DNA of 64,000 nt from Paraphaeosphaeria minitans (Eukaryota; Ascomycota; Dothideomycetes; Pleosporales; Didymosphaeriaceae). The translations under genes and the position numbers were made by a program. Every line of letters begins with the position of its first letter. The stretch's first letter is position 1. Below, one piece after another: positions 22,889 to 33,698 of the stretch. The notes beneath the pieces were generated by a model. It saw only the letters and a program-made list of their open reading frames with translations, made no database searches and was not told the origin of the DNA. The DNA is taken from assembly GCA_015832175.1 (NCBI GenBank), contig WJXW01000001.1, positions 620,001 through 684,000 of the forward strand, written 5' to 3'.

Positions 22889-23959
22889 ATGAAGTTCTTC
22901 TCCATCCTCTCAGCCGCTGGCCTCGCCACATTGGGCAGCGCGCAAGCCCCCACCAAGGTCAATGACTTCAACCTCGGCCCCACCAAACTTGGGATGTACG
23001 TCTACGTACCATCAAACCTCAAGAAGCCTGCTCCTATCGTCGTTGCGATACACCACTGCCAAGGTTCCGCTACAGGATATTCATCCGAGACGAAGTACCA
23101 GCCGCTCGCCAACTCAAAGGGCTTCATCATCATCTACCCGAACTCCAAGTCGGGCGGTGGCTGCTTCGATGTTGCTTCTACGGCCTGTAAGAACTTTTGC
23201 ATCATGCTGAAAAGCAAAACGTGTCTAATCAATACCATAGCGCTCACTCACAACGGCGGCGGAGACTCTCAAACCGTCGCCAACATGGTCAAGTACGCCG
23301 TCGAAAAGTACGGTGGCGACTCGGAGAGGGTGTTCGTCACTGGATCTTCTTCCGGAGCTATGATGACCCAGGTCATGGCTGGTGCTTACCCCGATGTGTT
23401 CAAGGCCGCGTCTGCGTATAGCGGCGTGCCTGACGGCTGCTTCTTCGTCCAAGGCTCGACGGCGACGCAGGATCCCCCGGGCTGGAACAACGCCTGCGCG
23501 AACGGCCAGAGCACCAAGACTGCGCAGCAGTGGGGCGATGCGACAAGGGGATACTTTCCTGGATACAATGGTACCAGGCCTAGGATGCTCATGTACGTTC
23601 AACGCCCGGTGTGTTTTGCATCGCTGAGTATAGATACTAATATCCGGCATCAGCTGGCACGGTACCGCTGACAACACTCTCCGCTACCCTAACTGTAAGT
23701 TCCTTACACGGGTACGATCGATGCGTAGCGTTATGCTGACGGATGGATTCCAGACCAGGAATCGCTCAAGCAGTGGTCCAACGTTTTGGGCCTCACCACC
23801 TCGAAGACTGCGTCCAACACGCCCCAGAGCGGATACACGCAGACCATCTACGGTGACGGCGACTCAAACACTGCGAAGCTCGTCGGCTACAGCGGCCAAG
23901 GTGTAGGCCACACGGTCCCAGTCCATGAGTCTGCTGATATTGCCTTCTTCGGTATCTAG
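22889..23959 (+). CDS. Secreted CE1-family esterase (acetylxylan/feruloyl esterase type)
   Basis: Extracellular carbohydrate esterase of the CE1/PHB-depolymerase-like fold, acting on acetylated or feruloylated plant hemicellulose. Exons: 22889-23186, 23241-23592, 23654-23694 (41 nt), 23754-23959; 298 residues. Signal peptide MKFFSILSAAGLATLGSAQA. The oxyanion region is IVVAIHHCQGSATGY, and the nucleophile lies in VFVTGSSSGAMMTQVM (GxSxG). The catalytic Asp is probably in WHGTADNTLRYPN, which is only complete after splicing introns 2 and 3. The catalytic His is in GQGVGHTVPVHE near the end. This order matches fungal acetylxylan esterases (AxeA). No carbohydrate-binding module. Acetylxylan versus feruloyl specificity cannot be settled by eye. 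Confidence 0.9.
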
Positions 23960-24671
23960 AAGTGTCGTTCGTGCACAGAGATTCGCTCGAGAGCAAGTAC
24001 GTAGTCTAGATGGGATGATCAAGTTGTCAAGGCAAACCAGAACTACTTCAGTACAGTGATGCGCACTTCCACTGATTACTAGGAAACCCGATGTGAAGAT
24101 GTCATCACCCTGCGTTACATTTTGTACCCTTCGAAAACCAGTATCAAAAACCCGAGCAAGGCGAAGGGGATACGTGACTACCTACCGTATGCTTGAGTAC
24201 TTTACAGACCCCAGTCATTTTGTGAGGACCCACACGGCTTACATGTTTTCCGCGCGATACAATCATTTATGCTGAACATCATATGGTAGACACTGAGGGC
24301 ATGTTCCAGTTACCTTTCAGCCAGTGTCTCCCTCCGTTCTAATAGACAGAACCCTCCTTCCGAAAAGGGTAAGAATCTGCCACGCTAAGCTGTTCCCTCG
24401 CGGGCACCTTCTTCTGCAATGCAGCAGTACGACATGCCTCAATCAGTGCTTGAACTCCGCTATCATCGGACAATGAGAGGGGTAGTTAAGGAGCATTTAT
24501 CAGCACACAATAGCCTGATTGGAGCGATGTCGGTCGCACGTCAGGTAGGCCCAGTTGACGTGCTTGCAGATGCAGCTGTCGACATCAACCTTGTCTCGTG
24601 AACCCCTCTATAAAGAGGTACGACTGCAAAGATGATAGCGATAGGAATACTTACGTCTGAAAATCGCAAAT
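23960..24671. other. Intergenic region
   Basis: Nothing supported besides short random open frames. Confidence 0.45.
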
Positions 24672-25823
24672 ATGCCAGTCGAGTTCATCAGTCTCGCATT
24701 TCCCAACGCCTCGACCGAGTTGGATCCCATCCCGGGAGCACCCATCGACCCAGACTACCTCGAGCGCTACGCTCGGAACCTAGATGATTATGGTTTCGAC
24801 TACACTCTTCAGCCGTATGACTCTGGAGGTTTCGATCCCTTCACCACAGGAGCAACCATCGCTGCAGCCACAAAACAGCTCAGAGTCATCATCGCCTTGC
24901 GCCCCAACACACTCTATCCAACCGTTGCAGCAAAGGCTCTGGCTTCGCTGGACCAGCTAAGCAAAGGCCGCGCAGTGGTGCATTTCATCGCAGGCGGCAG
25001 CGATGTCGAACAGGCTCGCGAAGGCGATTTCCTGTCCAAGGAAGAACGCTACGGCCGTCTCGAAGAGTACATCAAGATTCTGAAGCGCGCGTGGGAGTCA
25101 GCCGAGCCGTTCGACTGGGACGGAAAGTACTTCCAGTTCAAGGGATTCAGCAACCGCGTGCGACCGGTGAATGGGAAGAGCATCCCCATCTCCGTCGGTG
25201 GAAGCAGCGACGAAGCCTACCGCGTTGGTGGATCCCTGGCCGACATCTTCGGTCTATGGGGCGAGCCGCTGAAAGAGACGAAGCAGCAGATCGACCGAAT
25301 CTACGCTGAAGCGGAAAAAGCCGGTCGAACGGATCGGCCTCGCATCTGGGTGACTTTCCGCCCGATTGTCGCTGAGACGGAGGAGCTGGCGTGGCAGAAA
25401 GCGCACAAGACGTTGGATGCTTTGCAGGGAAACAGGGCCGCCGGGCTCGGCAAGGTGCTGCCCAACGTGGGCGAGCCGCAGAACGCTGGAAGCCAAAGGC
25501 TGCTTGAGATTGCGAAGAAGGGCGACGTGCAGGACCGGGCGCTGTGGTATCCGACTGTGACGGCAACGAATGCGAGAGGCGCGAGCACTGCGCTGGTGGG
25601 CAGCTACCAGACTGTGATTGACTCGATTCTGGATTACGTTGATCTGGGATGTGAGCTGATCTCCATCCGCGGGTATGACAACTTGAACGATGCTATCGAC
25701 TATGGAAGGTACATCCTGCCAGGGGTCAGGAAGGAGTTGGAGAAGAGGGCTGGCGCGAAGAACGAAGGTATCGTAGACAAGGTGACCCAGGCGGTCGAGA
25801 ATGTCACTGTCCGTGATGGTTAG
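24672..25823 (+). CDS. Luciferase-like FMN-dependent monooxygenase (alkanesulfonate monooxygenase type)
   Basis: Bacterial-luciferase-fold flavin monooxygenase, closest in sequence style to SsuD, which splits alkanesulfonates to aldehyde and sulfite using FMNH2 and O2. Single exon, 383 residues, about the length of SsuD (about 380). Visible landmarks: start FISLAFPNASTEL, the strand YGFDYTLQPYDSGGFDPF, LRVIIALRPNTLYPTVAAK, LDQLSKGRAVVHFIAGGSDVE, ERYGRLEEYIKILKRAWE, IPISVGGSSDEAYRVG and, late, LVGSYQTVIDSILDYVDLGCELISIRGYD. A separate FMN reductase partner, normally needed, is not in the window. No introns and a broadly bacterial family suggest an old transfer from bacteria, though such genes are widespread in ascomycetes. 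The substrate is inferred only at family level. Confidence 0.88.
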   Translation: MPVEFISLAFPNASTELDPIPGAPIDPDYLERYARNLDDYGFDYTLQPYDSGGFDPFTTGATIAAATKQLRVIIALRPNTLYPTVAAKALASLDQLSKGRAVVHFIAGGSDVEQAREGDFLSKEERYGRLEEYIKILKRAWESAEPFDWDGKYFQFKGFSNRVRPVNGKSIPISVGGSSDEAYRVGGSLADIFGLWGEPLKETKQQIDRIYAEAEKAGRTDRPRIWVTFRPIVAETEELAWQKAHKTLDALQGNRAAGLGKVLPNVGEPQNAGSQRLLEIAKKGDVQDRALWYPTVTATNARGASTALVGSYQTVIDSILDYVDLGCELISIRGYDNLNDAIDYGRYILPGVRKELEKRAGAKNEGIVDKVTQAVENVTVRDG

Positions 25824-26975
25824 TCACATGCCTTTCGCGGCAGAATAGCAATATGAAGGATTTTTGAAGCGAATCGTTTGAGAAGCTCCCCCGTAGAGAG
25901 TCAACTATAGCCGTTGTTTTGACCTTCTTTTTCTTCACCAGGTCAGCGCAGGCAAGCAGTAAGGCCTGAGGAAAGTTCCCGTGTACTCATACAAGAGCAA
26001 CTGTAGTACTATAGAAAGACCAGGGACGCGCATGCACTCACTTGTTTGTTCTCGAATTGAACCAGACCCCGTGTCACCGTGACATCCGGGGAGGACCCAT
26101 GCCTTCACTGGTTGGACACGTGACTGTGGATCCTGAGGTGACTTGGGCTTCTATGATTTTCCACCTCTCGGACCGATGCTGTGTCCCCGGTGTCCGCGTT
26201 TGCCCCAGAGGCTGTGCCATCCCCTGGCGATTGATGGTGAGATCAGAAGTGGTGTGATCTAGATTTCACGATTCCGTCGGAGGCGGCCTGACGCGATCTG
26301 GAGTACGGTAGTGTCAACGCTAATTACGATATACAGAGGCTAGTACCTAGGTAAGGCCGGTACACACATTCGGGTAGATCCGCTGATTGCGCTTGAGACT
26401 CAGAATCCTCGGTCTCACGAGTGCAAAACTCACTGTAGTGCTTACCGACTATGCGTAGGATAGCACATCCAGGATTATTTTCTCACTCATTTGTGTCTCC
26501 AAATAGCTGAAAAACTAACTAGTTGGATGTCAAGTGGAGGACTCGATGAACTATTGATAATTGATCTGATAGTTGCTGTTACGTCGATGCCACCCCAAGA
26601 ATGCACAAAAACGTTCACCGCGGCACAAGTCCGCGCAGATTGCGGGACCAGAGCCCCACTTCAAAGAGCTTATTCCGGCTTGCACTCTCTTTCATTCGTC
26701 CAGAGCAGCTGAGAAGCGGCACTAGGACACAGACAAGCTTCCTTGGCCAATGGCGAAGCCTCTCCAACCGAGAAGTAAGCCTGCCTTGCTACGACCCTTG
26801 TCCAAGTGCCCCCCAGGCATGTCAGTAGCAGTCCGGCGCTGGAGGGGCAGTGCACGCGGTGTGTCCCTTTGCTCTTCCATCCACGCTGATCATCATCTCA
26901 AAAGGAAGAAAGAAGGAAGAAAGGAAGGAAGAAAAGAAACACAAATAACCATTACCTACGTAACCAAGCACCAAC
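25824..26975. other. Intergenic region with polypurine tract
   Basis: No gene seen. A purine-only tract of GAAG/GGAA units at about 26900-26938 ends 37 bases before the next start codon. Confidence 0.45.
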
Positions 26976-27551
26976 ATGTCTGACAACTGGGGCCGAGACG
27001 ACAACGGCGATTACGACGAGAACTTTGCTCGCGATGCAGGCTATGCCGCGGGTGCCGTCGGTGAGCAGCACCGGATGTCGAGAATGTGTTCACTGCTTAA
27101 CTTCATCGCAGAAGGTGACCACGACCGCGCCGACCAAGCCTACGACCGCGAACGGGACGACGTCCGTCGCGATGAGCGAAACGTAGAGAACGACTTCCGG
27201 CAGGACGAGCAGAACTTTGGGGACCGCGTGCGTCGCGACGAGCAGGATGTCGAGGACGCGCCTGAGAACGCGGCACGTTGGGCTGAGCAGGGCGTCGAAA
27301 ACACGGTGCAGGGGATTGAGGATATCCCTTCTGATATTGGGAGTGGGATTGAGAAGATGGCTGGATGGTTTGGGGATAAGATTGGGGGTGCGGAGAGGGC
27401 GGGGAGGGATGCGGAGCAGGATGTTGATCGGTTTGGACAGGGTGTTGAGAATGACTACACCGAGGGGAGGCAGGATGTGGATAGGTTCGATCAGGGAGTC
27501 GAGAACTCCTATGATCAGGGTGAGAACGAGGGGAGGCGGGACGGCTGGTAG
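26976..27551 (+). CDS. Highly hydrophilic DxxxQGVEN-repeat protein, LEA-like
   Basis: I do not recognise the family. Exon 1 is 26976-27060 and exon 2 is 27112-27551. The 51-nt intron (donor GTGAGC, branch CTTAAC, acceptor CGCAG) joins in phase; without it the frame also stays open, which would add 17 residues. The 174-residue protein is almost free of hydrophobic residues, very rich in Asp, Glu, Arg, Gln and Asn, and has no signal peptide. It shows loose repeats: RRDERNVENDFRQDEQNF, RRDEQDVED, then three AEQGVEN/GQGVEN/DQGVEN copies each preceded by DV-x-RF. One central stretch (GIEKMAGWFGDKIGGAE) could form an amphipathic helix. The composition resembles hydrophilins or group-3 LEA proteins, so a desiccation or osmotic stress role is possible but unproven. 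Confidence 0.7.
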   Translation: MSDNWGRDDNGDYDENFARDAGYAAGAVGEQHRMSRMCSLLNFIAEGDHDRADQAYDRERDDVRRDERNVENDFRQDEQNFGDRVRRDEQDVEDAPENAARWAEQGVENTVQGIEDIPSDIGSGIEKMAGWFGDKIGGAERAGRDAEQDVDRFGQGVENDYTEGRQDVDRFDQGVENSYDQGENEGRRDGW

Positions 27552-27677
27552 AATATACAGTCTTGCTAGTATGACTTTAGCTCAGAAATCTACTCAACTA
27601 CGGAGAAGTAAACTACGAATGACCATGACCACGTAAGAGATGCTCACACTGCCTCCGCACAATGTTATCAGAGACGC

Positions 27678-29101
27678 TTAAAGCTTGGCCGCTTTCTTCG
27701 GCACCATCACCTCCAACTCTTGAACAAATCTATCGGATAGTATGCTCCGCTCTATACCTTTCTTCTGTCCCCACTCGGCTGCAGTTCTCTTTTCACCATC
27801 CCAGAACCTTCCCATTTCTTTTCCGACCCAGCTCGCCACATGTAATGCACTCTCTTCAACCTTCTCCATCGGAATCAAATGGCCCGCTCCTTCGACAATC
27901 ACATTTGCGACCCTACCCTGCTTTGCGCCGCCACTGCCTCCTGGCCCAGAACCTGTCCGCTCCATCTTCTCGTCAATTTGCGTCTTATCAAGCGTCAGGA
28001 AACTGAGGCTACCAAAGACATACAAAAGCGAGGGACGCAAGAAGGGCAGCTGTTGGAACACAACCATAGACTCGCCGCGGTAGAATGGCGTTTGGGGTGC
28101 CGGAGAGAGGACAAGATCGGGATGCGTGCGGCGGTTAATGGCGGTAGGGTTTGCCTCTGAGAACTCAGCTGATGAAGGCTCAGAATCGAGGCCAGGGCGA
28201 GAAGTAAAATTAGGTCGGAGAAATGTCATGACTTCCTGATGTTTGGTGGTCTTCAATGTCACTTCCCTGGGCTGAGAAGGCGTTGGTGTCAAGCTTGGGT
28301 CGGTCGAAACAGCGGCGGGGAGTGGTCCGGGTGTGGCATTGGAAGTAGTGTATAGCGAGGTGGGTAGCTCACGGAGACCATGCTCGATCCAGCGTTCGAA
28401 GACGCGTTTGTCCCAAGCTTGGTAGAATTTACTGCGCAGCATGCTTTTCGCTGCGTCTTCGCGAGAGGGCCATCGATCTCTTCGTCTTGCGGAAGCATGC
28501 GCGGGTCCTACGTTTCCAGATACGGAGACCATACGCTGGATGACCGGGTCGAACAAGACTAGAGTCTCGAAGAGACGAGGGTGAATGAGGGAGAGATTTG
28601 CGAGCTGACAGCCACCCATGCTGTGGCCGATACCTATAAGAGGACGGGGCATCTTGTCTCGAAAAGTGTTGACCATATGCAGGAGATCGCGGCTATGATC
28701 GAGCCACGCCGCTATTTTCATTAGCACACCTTTAAAGGTACATTCGGCCGACGAAGAAAGGACTCACGATCATTTCCTAGCTTATCTTCATTCAAAACGC
28801 TGCTTTGCCCTTGGTGAACGACGTCTGCTATCCAGATGCCACGAATCTTGAACGAATGTTGTTGCGATGTTTTGAGTAGTTCGTCCCAGAGGGGCTCGTA
28901 AAGTTCCTTAGGAAATGCATTCGCATGCGCCGAGATGATGGTGATGTCGCCGAGCTGAGGATTGGGATTGTTCAATGGTGTGTACTGTTTGATGGCCAAC
29001 TGCAAGACTTCATTTTGGTGCGTAGAGGTGGTTCGAGGGAAGCCACGGATATGTGAAGCGTCAAGTGTATGCTCATCAATGCGGAAGTATTCCGACGACA
29101 T
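27678..29101 (-). CDS. Peroxisomal alpha/beta hydrolase (LPX1/AKT2-like) with PTS1 AKL
   Basis: Alpha/beta-hydrolase of 455 residues ending VPKKAAKL; the last tripeptide AKL is a canonical PTS1, so peroxisomal. Exon 1 is 29101-28768, exon 2 is 28711-27678; the 56-nt intron (donor GTGAGT, acceptor AATAG) gives LGNDPAWLDHSRDLLHMVN. The start MSSEYF is preferred over an upstream start that would add 25 residues, because related proteins begin there. The nucleophile is in IGIGHSMGGCQLANL, and the late His is in VEGAGHLIPMEK. Relatives are yeast LPX1 (peroxisomal lipase) and Alternaria AKT2-type hydrolases annotated as 'toxin biosynthesis protein'. No toxin cluster genes sit nearby, so I read this as a general peroxisomal lipase or hydrolase. 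Divergent from the BRCT gene. Confidence 0.85.
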
Positions 29102-29678
29102 GATGAAAGTGTATGAGAAGCACAGCCGGTGGACTGGCGAGGGCCACTGAAGAGAGATATCTTCTGAGACCGGCACTGGCTTGTTGCAGAAGACGAGTGG
29201 GTACAGCTTCGAAATTGAATGAAGACGAAAGGGTAGAGCGCGGAGGTGGAGAATGTATGAGGCTCATTGGAGAGGCAGAGTGGCTGCCGTGCTGTGAAGC
29301 GACGGGCCGAGGTAAATCCACATCCTGGTGTTCCACGGTCCTGTCCATTGAAATAATGAACTCGACTGTTTGCAACTAAAACCAAGCTATTGTTTCGACA
29401 AAAAGTTGCGAAAAGCCTGCCTGTAGAAGGCTCTACGAGTGTAAGGAACGCTGAGTGAAAAGCAATGATTGCTTGCATTTTATGGGAGAGATGGGATGAG
29501 CGTCGCATTGGATGGTACGTTTGGTGGGGTGTCACGTGAAATGGCAAATGCCCGCGGGCGCGACGCGACGACGGCAAGCGCGACTCGGAGCTAAGAACGC
29601 GCCTGCACATCGTTCAAAGATCATCAGCACTCGCTGCACCACCGCGCCCACAATTGTGCCCTGGTCGAAGCCGGCACC
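29102..29678. other. Divergent promoter region, hydrolase/BRCT protein
   Basis: 577 bp between divergent starts. No clear element. Confidence 0.5.
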
Positions 29679-32317
29679 ATGGACGATACAACTATGACGG
29701 ACGCCTCGCAGCCACTATTCGAAGGCTCTACCTTCACGATTATTCCCACAACGCTCACTCAAGACCGCGTGATCGAGGTGCGTTGGACGCGTTTCACAGA
29801 ATCGATTGTACAGGCTGACATTTTCTATAGATCGCTGACAGCATAGAACAATGCGGCGGTAAAGTGAAACCGTTCGACATCGACGTCGGACGCATACAAG
29901 GCCTCGAAGAGCTCGATTACATCATTTCCGCAACGACCGACTTCCCCGATTACTACCGATCTCTCGACATCATGATACATGTAGTCAAACCAGCGTGGGT
30001 AGAAGACAGCATGATGATCAACAAGATCAAGAATCCTCGGACGTACAACCCCGATCCTGCATTGTTCTTGTCCGATGTGGTCGTTTGCTGTGGCGACGGC
30101 ATACCTGAAGGCGACAAGGAAGCAATCTTCGGTGGAGTGCTTGCGATGGGAGGCCAGTACGGCGCTCAGCTGACAAAGCTGACAACACATCTCATTGCCC
30201 TTAGCATGGAAGATCCGCGATGCGAGATGGCAGTGAAGAAGAGATTGAACATCAAGATCGTCCTACCGCACTGGTTCAACGACTGTCTGAAGGTGGGCTG
30301 GCGAGTCAAGGAGCGACCTTACCTACTCCCCGACCCGGAGATAATGAACGTGGAAGCCGGGGTCATGCCACCTGCTACAACGAGCTCGGGTATCAAAGAT
30401 GCGACGAATCCTGAACCAGCTGGGCCCCCGGCATCGCCGATTTCAGCACACCGTGCGCAACCACGCGCGATCAAGGCCTTTGACGGAAAAAATATCATGC
30501 TCGGCGAAGACTTGAATCTTAATAGAGATCTGAAGGAAGTTCTTACGGGAATGATTCAGGCAGGCGGAGGCACTATGGCCAACAACGTTCAACAAGCGGA
30601 CATCTACGTGTGCAACTACCGCAAGAGTGATGACTATGTCAAGGCTTCACAGAACAACAAAGACGTGGGTAACTTGAGCTGGTTATACTTCATGATCACT
30701 CATGACAAGTGGACAAACCCAATGCGTCGGATGATGCACTATCCGCGACCGCCACCGCCTGGGATCGGAAACTTCCAGGCATATAAGATCAGTATCTCGA
30801 GCTACACAGGAGAAGCACGCGTCTATCTCGAGAACCTGATCAAAGCCCTTGGCGCAGAATTCACCCGAACGTTCAAGCAAGATAACACGCATCTCATCAC
30901 AGCACACAGGAATAGCGAAAAATGCGAAGCAGCGGAAGAGTGGGGTGTCAACATCGTCAACCATCTTTGGCTGGAAGACAGCTACGCCGAGTGCAAGGAA
31001 AAGAGCCTTACGAGCGAACGCTACACGTACTTTCCCCCACGCATGAATATGGGAGAAATACTAGGTGCCACAGAGATCAACCGGGACGCAGTGAGGAAGA
31101 TGTATTTTGCAAAGGGCAAAAAGAAGGAAGCAGAAGCCATGTCAAACACGACTGCAGGCGTTAGTCGATCACATACCGATGGCGAGGCACACACTCCTCT
31201 GGTCGATAAAGCTGCTCGTCGAACGAAGACGGCTGATGACGTGGCAACGCCTGCTCGAAATCGCCATGAAGGAAAGGAGAACGAGACACCAGGCACCACA
31301 AGTAGTCGTGGAGCCAAAGACCGCGCCTTGTCAAACCTCCACAATGTTATGGAAGATGTGAACAAATACCAGAAGGAGGCAAAACGGAAAGGCGGAGTGA
31401 TCCACGGCGGCCGACGACGGAAGGAGGACGAAATTGCAGACAAAGAAACGCGGAAAGGCGGTCGAGACTCAATCGCAAGCAAGCGCTCCATCGAAGAAGT
31501 CGAAGCGGACGATGCCAGTACCGAAGATGAAACCGAGCAAACTGCACAGAAGAGCAAGAGAGCCCGTAAAGGACCAATGACACACATCAAACACCGCATG
31601 CTCGTGTCGGGCGACAAGCGATGGCAAGGTGACGGCGACAAGGAATCGAAGGACAAGGCGCGCCTCCGCGAGCTCGGCCTGTACATTCTCGATGAGCCAA
31701 AACGAGTTGACTTCCTCTGCGCGCCGAAGGTTGTGCGTACCCTCAAGTTTGTTGCGGCACTTGCGGACGGTCCTCAGCTTGTTGGTAGCGAATATCTTGA
31801 CTACGCTATTAAGCACAACAAGCTGCCTGATGCAAAGAAGTATCCACTTGACTACAGTGAATTCAGGAAGCAACACGATATCGACCTTTTGGAGGCTATC
31901 ACCCGCGCGAAACAGAACAAGCATCGGCTTCTGAAGGACTTCACAATCTTTTGCACACAGAAGGCGAAATTCGATGTCTACAAAGATATTGTTGCCGCGA
32001 ACGGAGGCAAGTGTCTGAAATGGGACAACCGCACGACAGCCGTCACAGCGTCCAAGCGCATGGTTGAGTCACAACCCAAAGAAATTTCGCAAAATCTGGA
32101 AGAGGACGAAGGGGATGTCTTGTATCTCATTTCCGAACTTCACAGGGACGAGCTAAAGCTATGGACCAAATTTCGGGAGCTGGCGGAGAAACACGATATG
32201 GTACCCAGAATCGTTTCGAACGAGTGGCTACTCGGCGTTGCCATGGCGCAGAAGATTCACTGGAAGCCTGAGTGGGAACTCAAGGAGGAAGACGTCAAAG
32301 GTGCGACGAAGAAGTAG
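29679..32317 (+). CDS. Multi-BRCT DNA-damage scaffold, Rtt107/Brc1-like
   Basis: BRCT-repeat scaffold that by homology binds gamma-H2A and Smc5/6 at stalled forks. Exon 1 is 29679-29777, exon 2 is 29831-32317; the 53-nt intron is phase 0. 861 residues, close to S. pombe Brc1 (878). Four BRCT repeats occupy the first half: repeat 1 (about 15-105, ending VVKPAWVEDSMM), repeat 2 (about 110-200, KIVLPHWFNDCLKVGWRV), repeat 3 (about 255-335, LSWLYFMITHDKWTNPMRR), repeat 4 (about 350-435, NIVNHLWLEDSYAE). A charged linker (about 450-620) carries SQ/TE-poor, Lys/Glu-rich sequence with a bipartite basic stretch (KSKRARKGP). The C-terminal pair (about 625-850) has the phosphopeptide-binding layout (MLVSGDKRW, LVGSEYLDYAIKHNKLPDAKKYPL, VSNEWLLGVAMAQKIHW). 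Confidence 0.88.
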
Positions 32318-32717
32318 GAATCCGTGGAAGGTTGGCTGGCGGCGGTGGCCTCTCCTGGACTTCTTATGAGATGATGGTTGGACCAAGCGTCCGGCGTTGA
32401 TACAGGCATATGGGTGCGCACTGTTCACCAACATGTCTGCTGGACTACACACTCAGCCTGTCTGTATCGGCGCACTGCCATATGCATCTCACCATAACGT
32501 TCCGTGTTCATTAAGGGTGTCTTTTGCGGGTCGGTTTCGGCTTGGTATCTCTCGGGATGGGAAGTATACTGTACAACATTAGCGAGTGTTCTTATATTCA
32601 AAGCATAGCTTGATACCTTCGATGTAGCTCAATCCAAGTGTGCATCGACCAACCCATCTTACTCGCCATCTCTCCCAGAACCAGCCGGTACATCCGCAGA
32701 GTACTCGCTCACCACGC
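32318..32717. other. Convergent intergenic region
   Basis: 400 bp between two convergent stop codons; nothing seen beyond likely 3' UTRs. Confidence 0.5.
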
Positions 32718-33365
32718 TCAGAAGAACTTGACGCCCTCGCTCCCCTCGGCCCCAAAAACCTGCGCCTTCCCCCTCTTCACGCACAGCTGCAGACTCCTGG
32801 CCAGCAGCTCCCCATCCATCCCATGAAACTCCTCCCGCTTCGTCGCATCGCTCTCCCCAATCTCGTACAGCGTGATCACGCTGCCCCGCTGCCCCGTCCG
32901 CTCCACCCACTCCTCCAGACTCGCCGCCCACTCCTCCGGCCGCTTCCAGTACACCCAGCACCGCCCCGCCTCCTCGCCCTTGGCGGCGCGCCCGTTCCCG
33001 CTCGCCGTGATCCACTCCGCGCGGTGCCCGCCCTCGGGGGACGCCATCCAGTTTACGACGGTGCGCGCGTCCTTGATGGCGAGGTTGCGGCGGGTGGTGG
33101 GGCTCGCGAAGAGCGGGGTGGAGAGGGCGTCGACGAGGGTCAGGGTGAAGAGGTGGTGGGCGCGGCAGTAGGATTGGATGAGGGTGGACCAGGAGAGGAG
33201 CTGGGAGGAGAGGGTTGTGGGGTTGGGTTGGAGGGTGAAGAAGGGGGGGAAGGCGTAGATGGGGGGGAAGGTGAAGGCATGGTTGGAGGGCTGGGTTGTG
33301 GTGGAGGGTGCAGAGGTGACGGGTGGGGTTTGCGAGGGTTCGGGGCGAGATGTGAGGGTTGCCAT
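32718..33365 (-). CDS. VPS25: ESCRT-II subunit VPS25
   Basis: ESCRT-II component that links ESCRT-I cargo capture to Vps20 of ESCRT-III at endosomes. Single exon; the ATG at 33365 is preferred, giving 215 residues; an in-frame ATG at 33473 would add 36 Pro/Ala-rich residues not expected for VPS25. The family start is clear: YAFPPFFTLQPNPTTLSSQLLSWSTLIQSYC (PPF motif contacting VPS22/VPS36), then the first winged helix (HHLFTLTLVDALSTPLFASPTTRRNL, VNWMASPEGGHRAEW), CWVYWKRPEEWAASLEEWV, and the second winged helix (GSVITLYEIGESD, FHGMDGELLARSLQLCVKRGKAQVF). The body is unusually GC-rich and the upstream sequence CT/AC-rich. Confident. Confidence 0.94.
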   Translation of the reverse strand: MATLTSRPEPSQTPPVTSAPSTTTQPSNHAFTFPPIYAFPPFFTLQPNPTTLSSQLLSWSTLIQSYCRAHHLFTLTLVDALSTPLFASPTTRRNLAIKDARTVVNWMASPEGGHRAEWITASGNGRAAKGEEAGRCWVYWKRPEEWAASLEEWVERTGQRGSVITLYEIGESDATKREEFHGMDGELLARSLQLCVKRGKAQVFGAEGSEGVKFF

Positions 33366-33698
33366 TGTGGTGAGGGAGGTAGGTCGCTGGCGTGGAGTTT
33401 TGGGTGTGGCGCAGGATGGCGCGGCAGCGACGGGGGGTTTGGGGGGAGGAAGTGAAGATACAAGTGAAGGCACAAGGGAGCGCTACGTTGAGCGTGGGGC
33501 AGCTGGAGCTTAGCTGCGGGTTTGGGCGAGCTTTGGCGGGGTCGATCGGGTCAGCCCTACGGTGGGTACCTACGCATCTTGGCACATCTCATGCAGTGTG
33601 AGAATACACGCGAGTTCAACATGGATCGACTGTCATCGTCACGGAATTTACTTTAGATTTTCGGATGGTTGATATGACGCTCCTTCATTCTTAGCCCC

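Noticed and set aside
27678..29101. Possible toxin-biosynthesis locus around the AKT2-like hydrolase
   Set aside because: No other toxin-cluster enzymes (enoyl-CoA hydratase, acyl-CoA synthetase of that type, polyketide synthase) are adjacent; the neighbour is a DNA-repair scaffold.
29512..29697. Short plus frame overlapping the BRCT gene start
   Set aside because: Not conserved in style and out of frame with the clear ATG at 29679.
32640..33585. Long open frames in several readings over VPS25
   Set aside because: Out-of-frame shadows of the GC-rich single-exon VPS25 gene.
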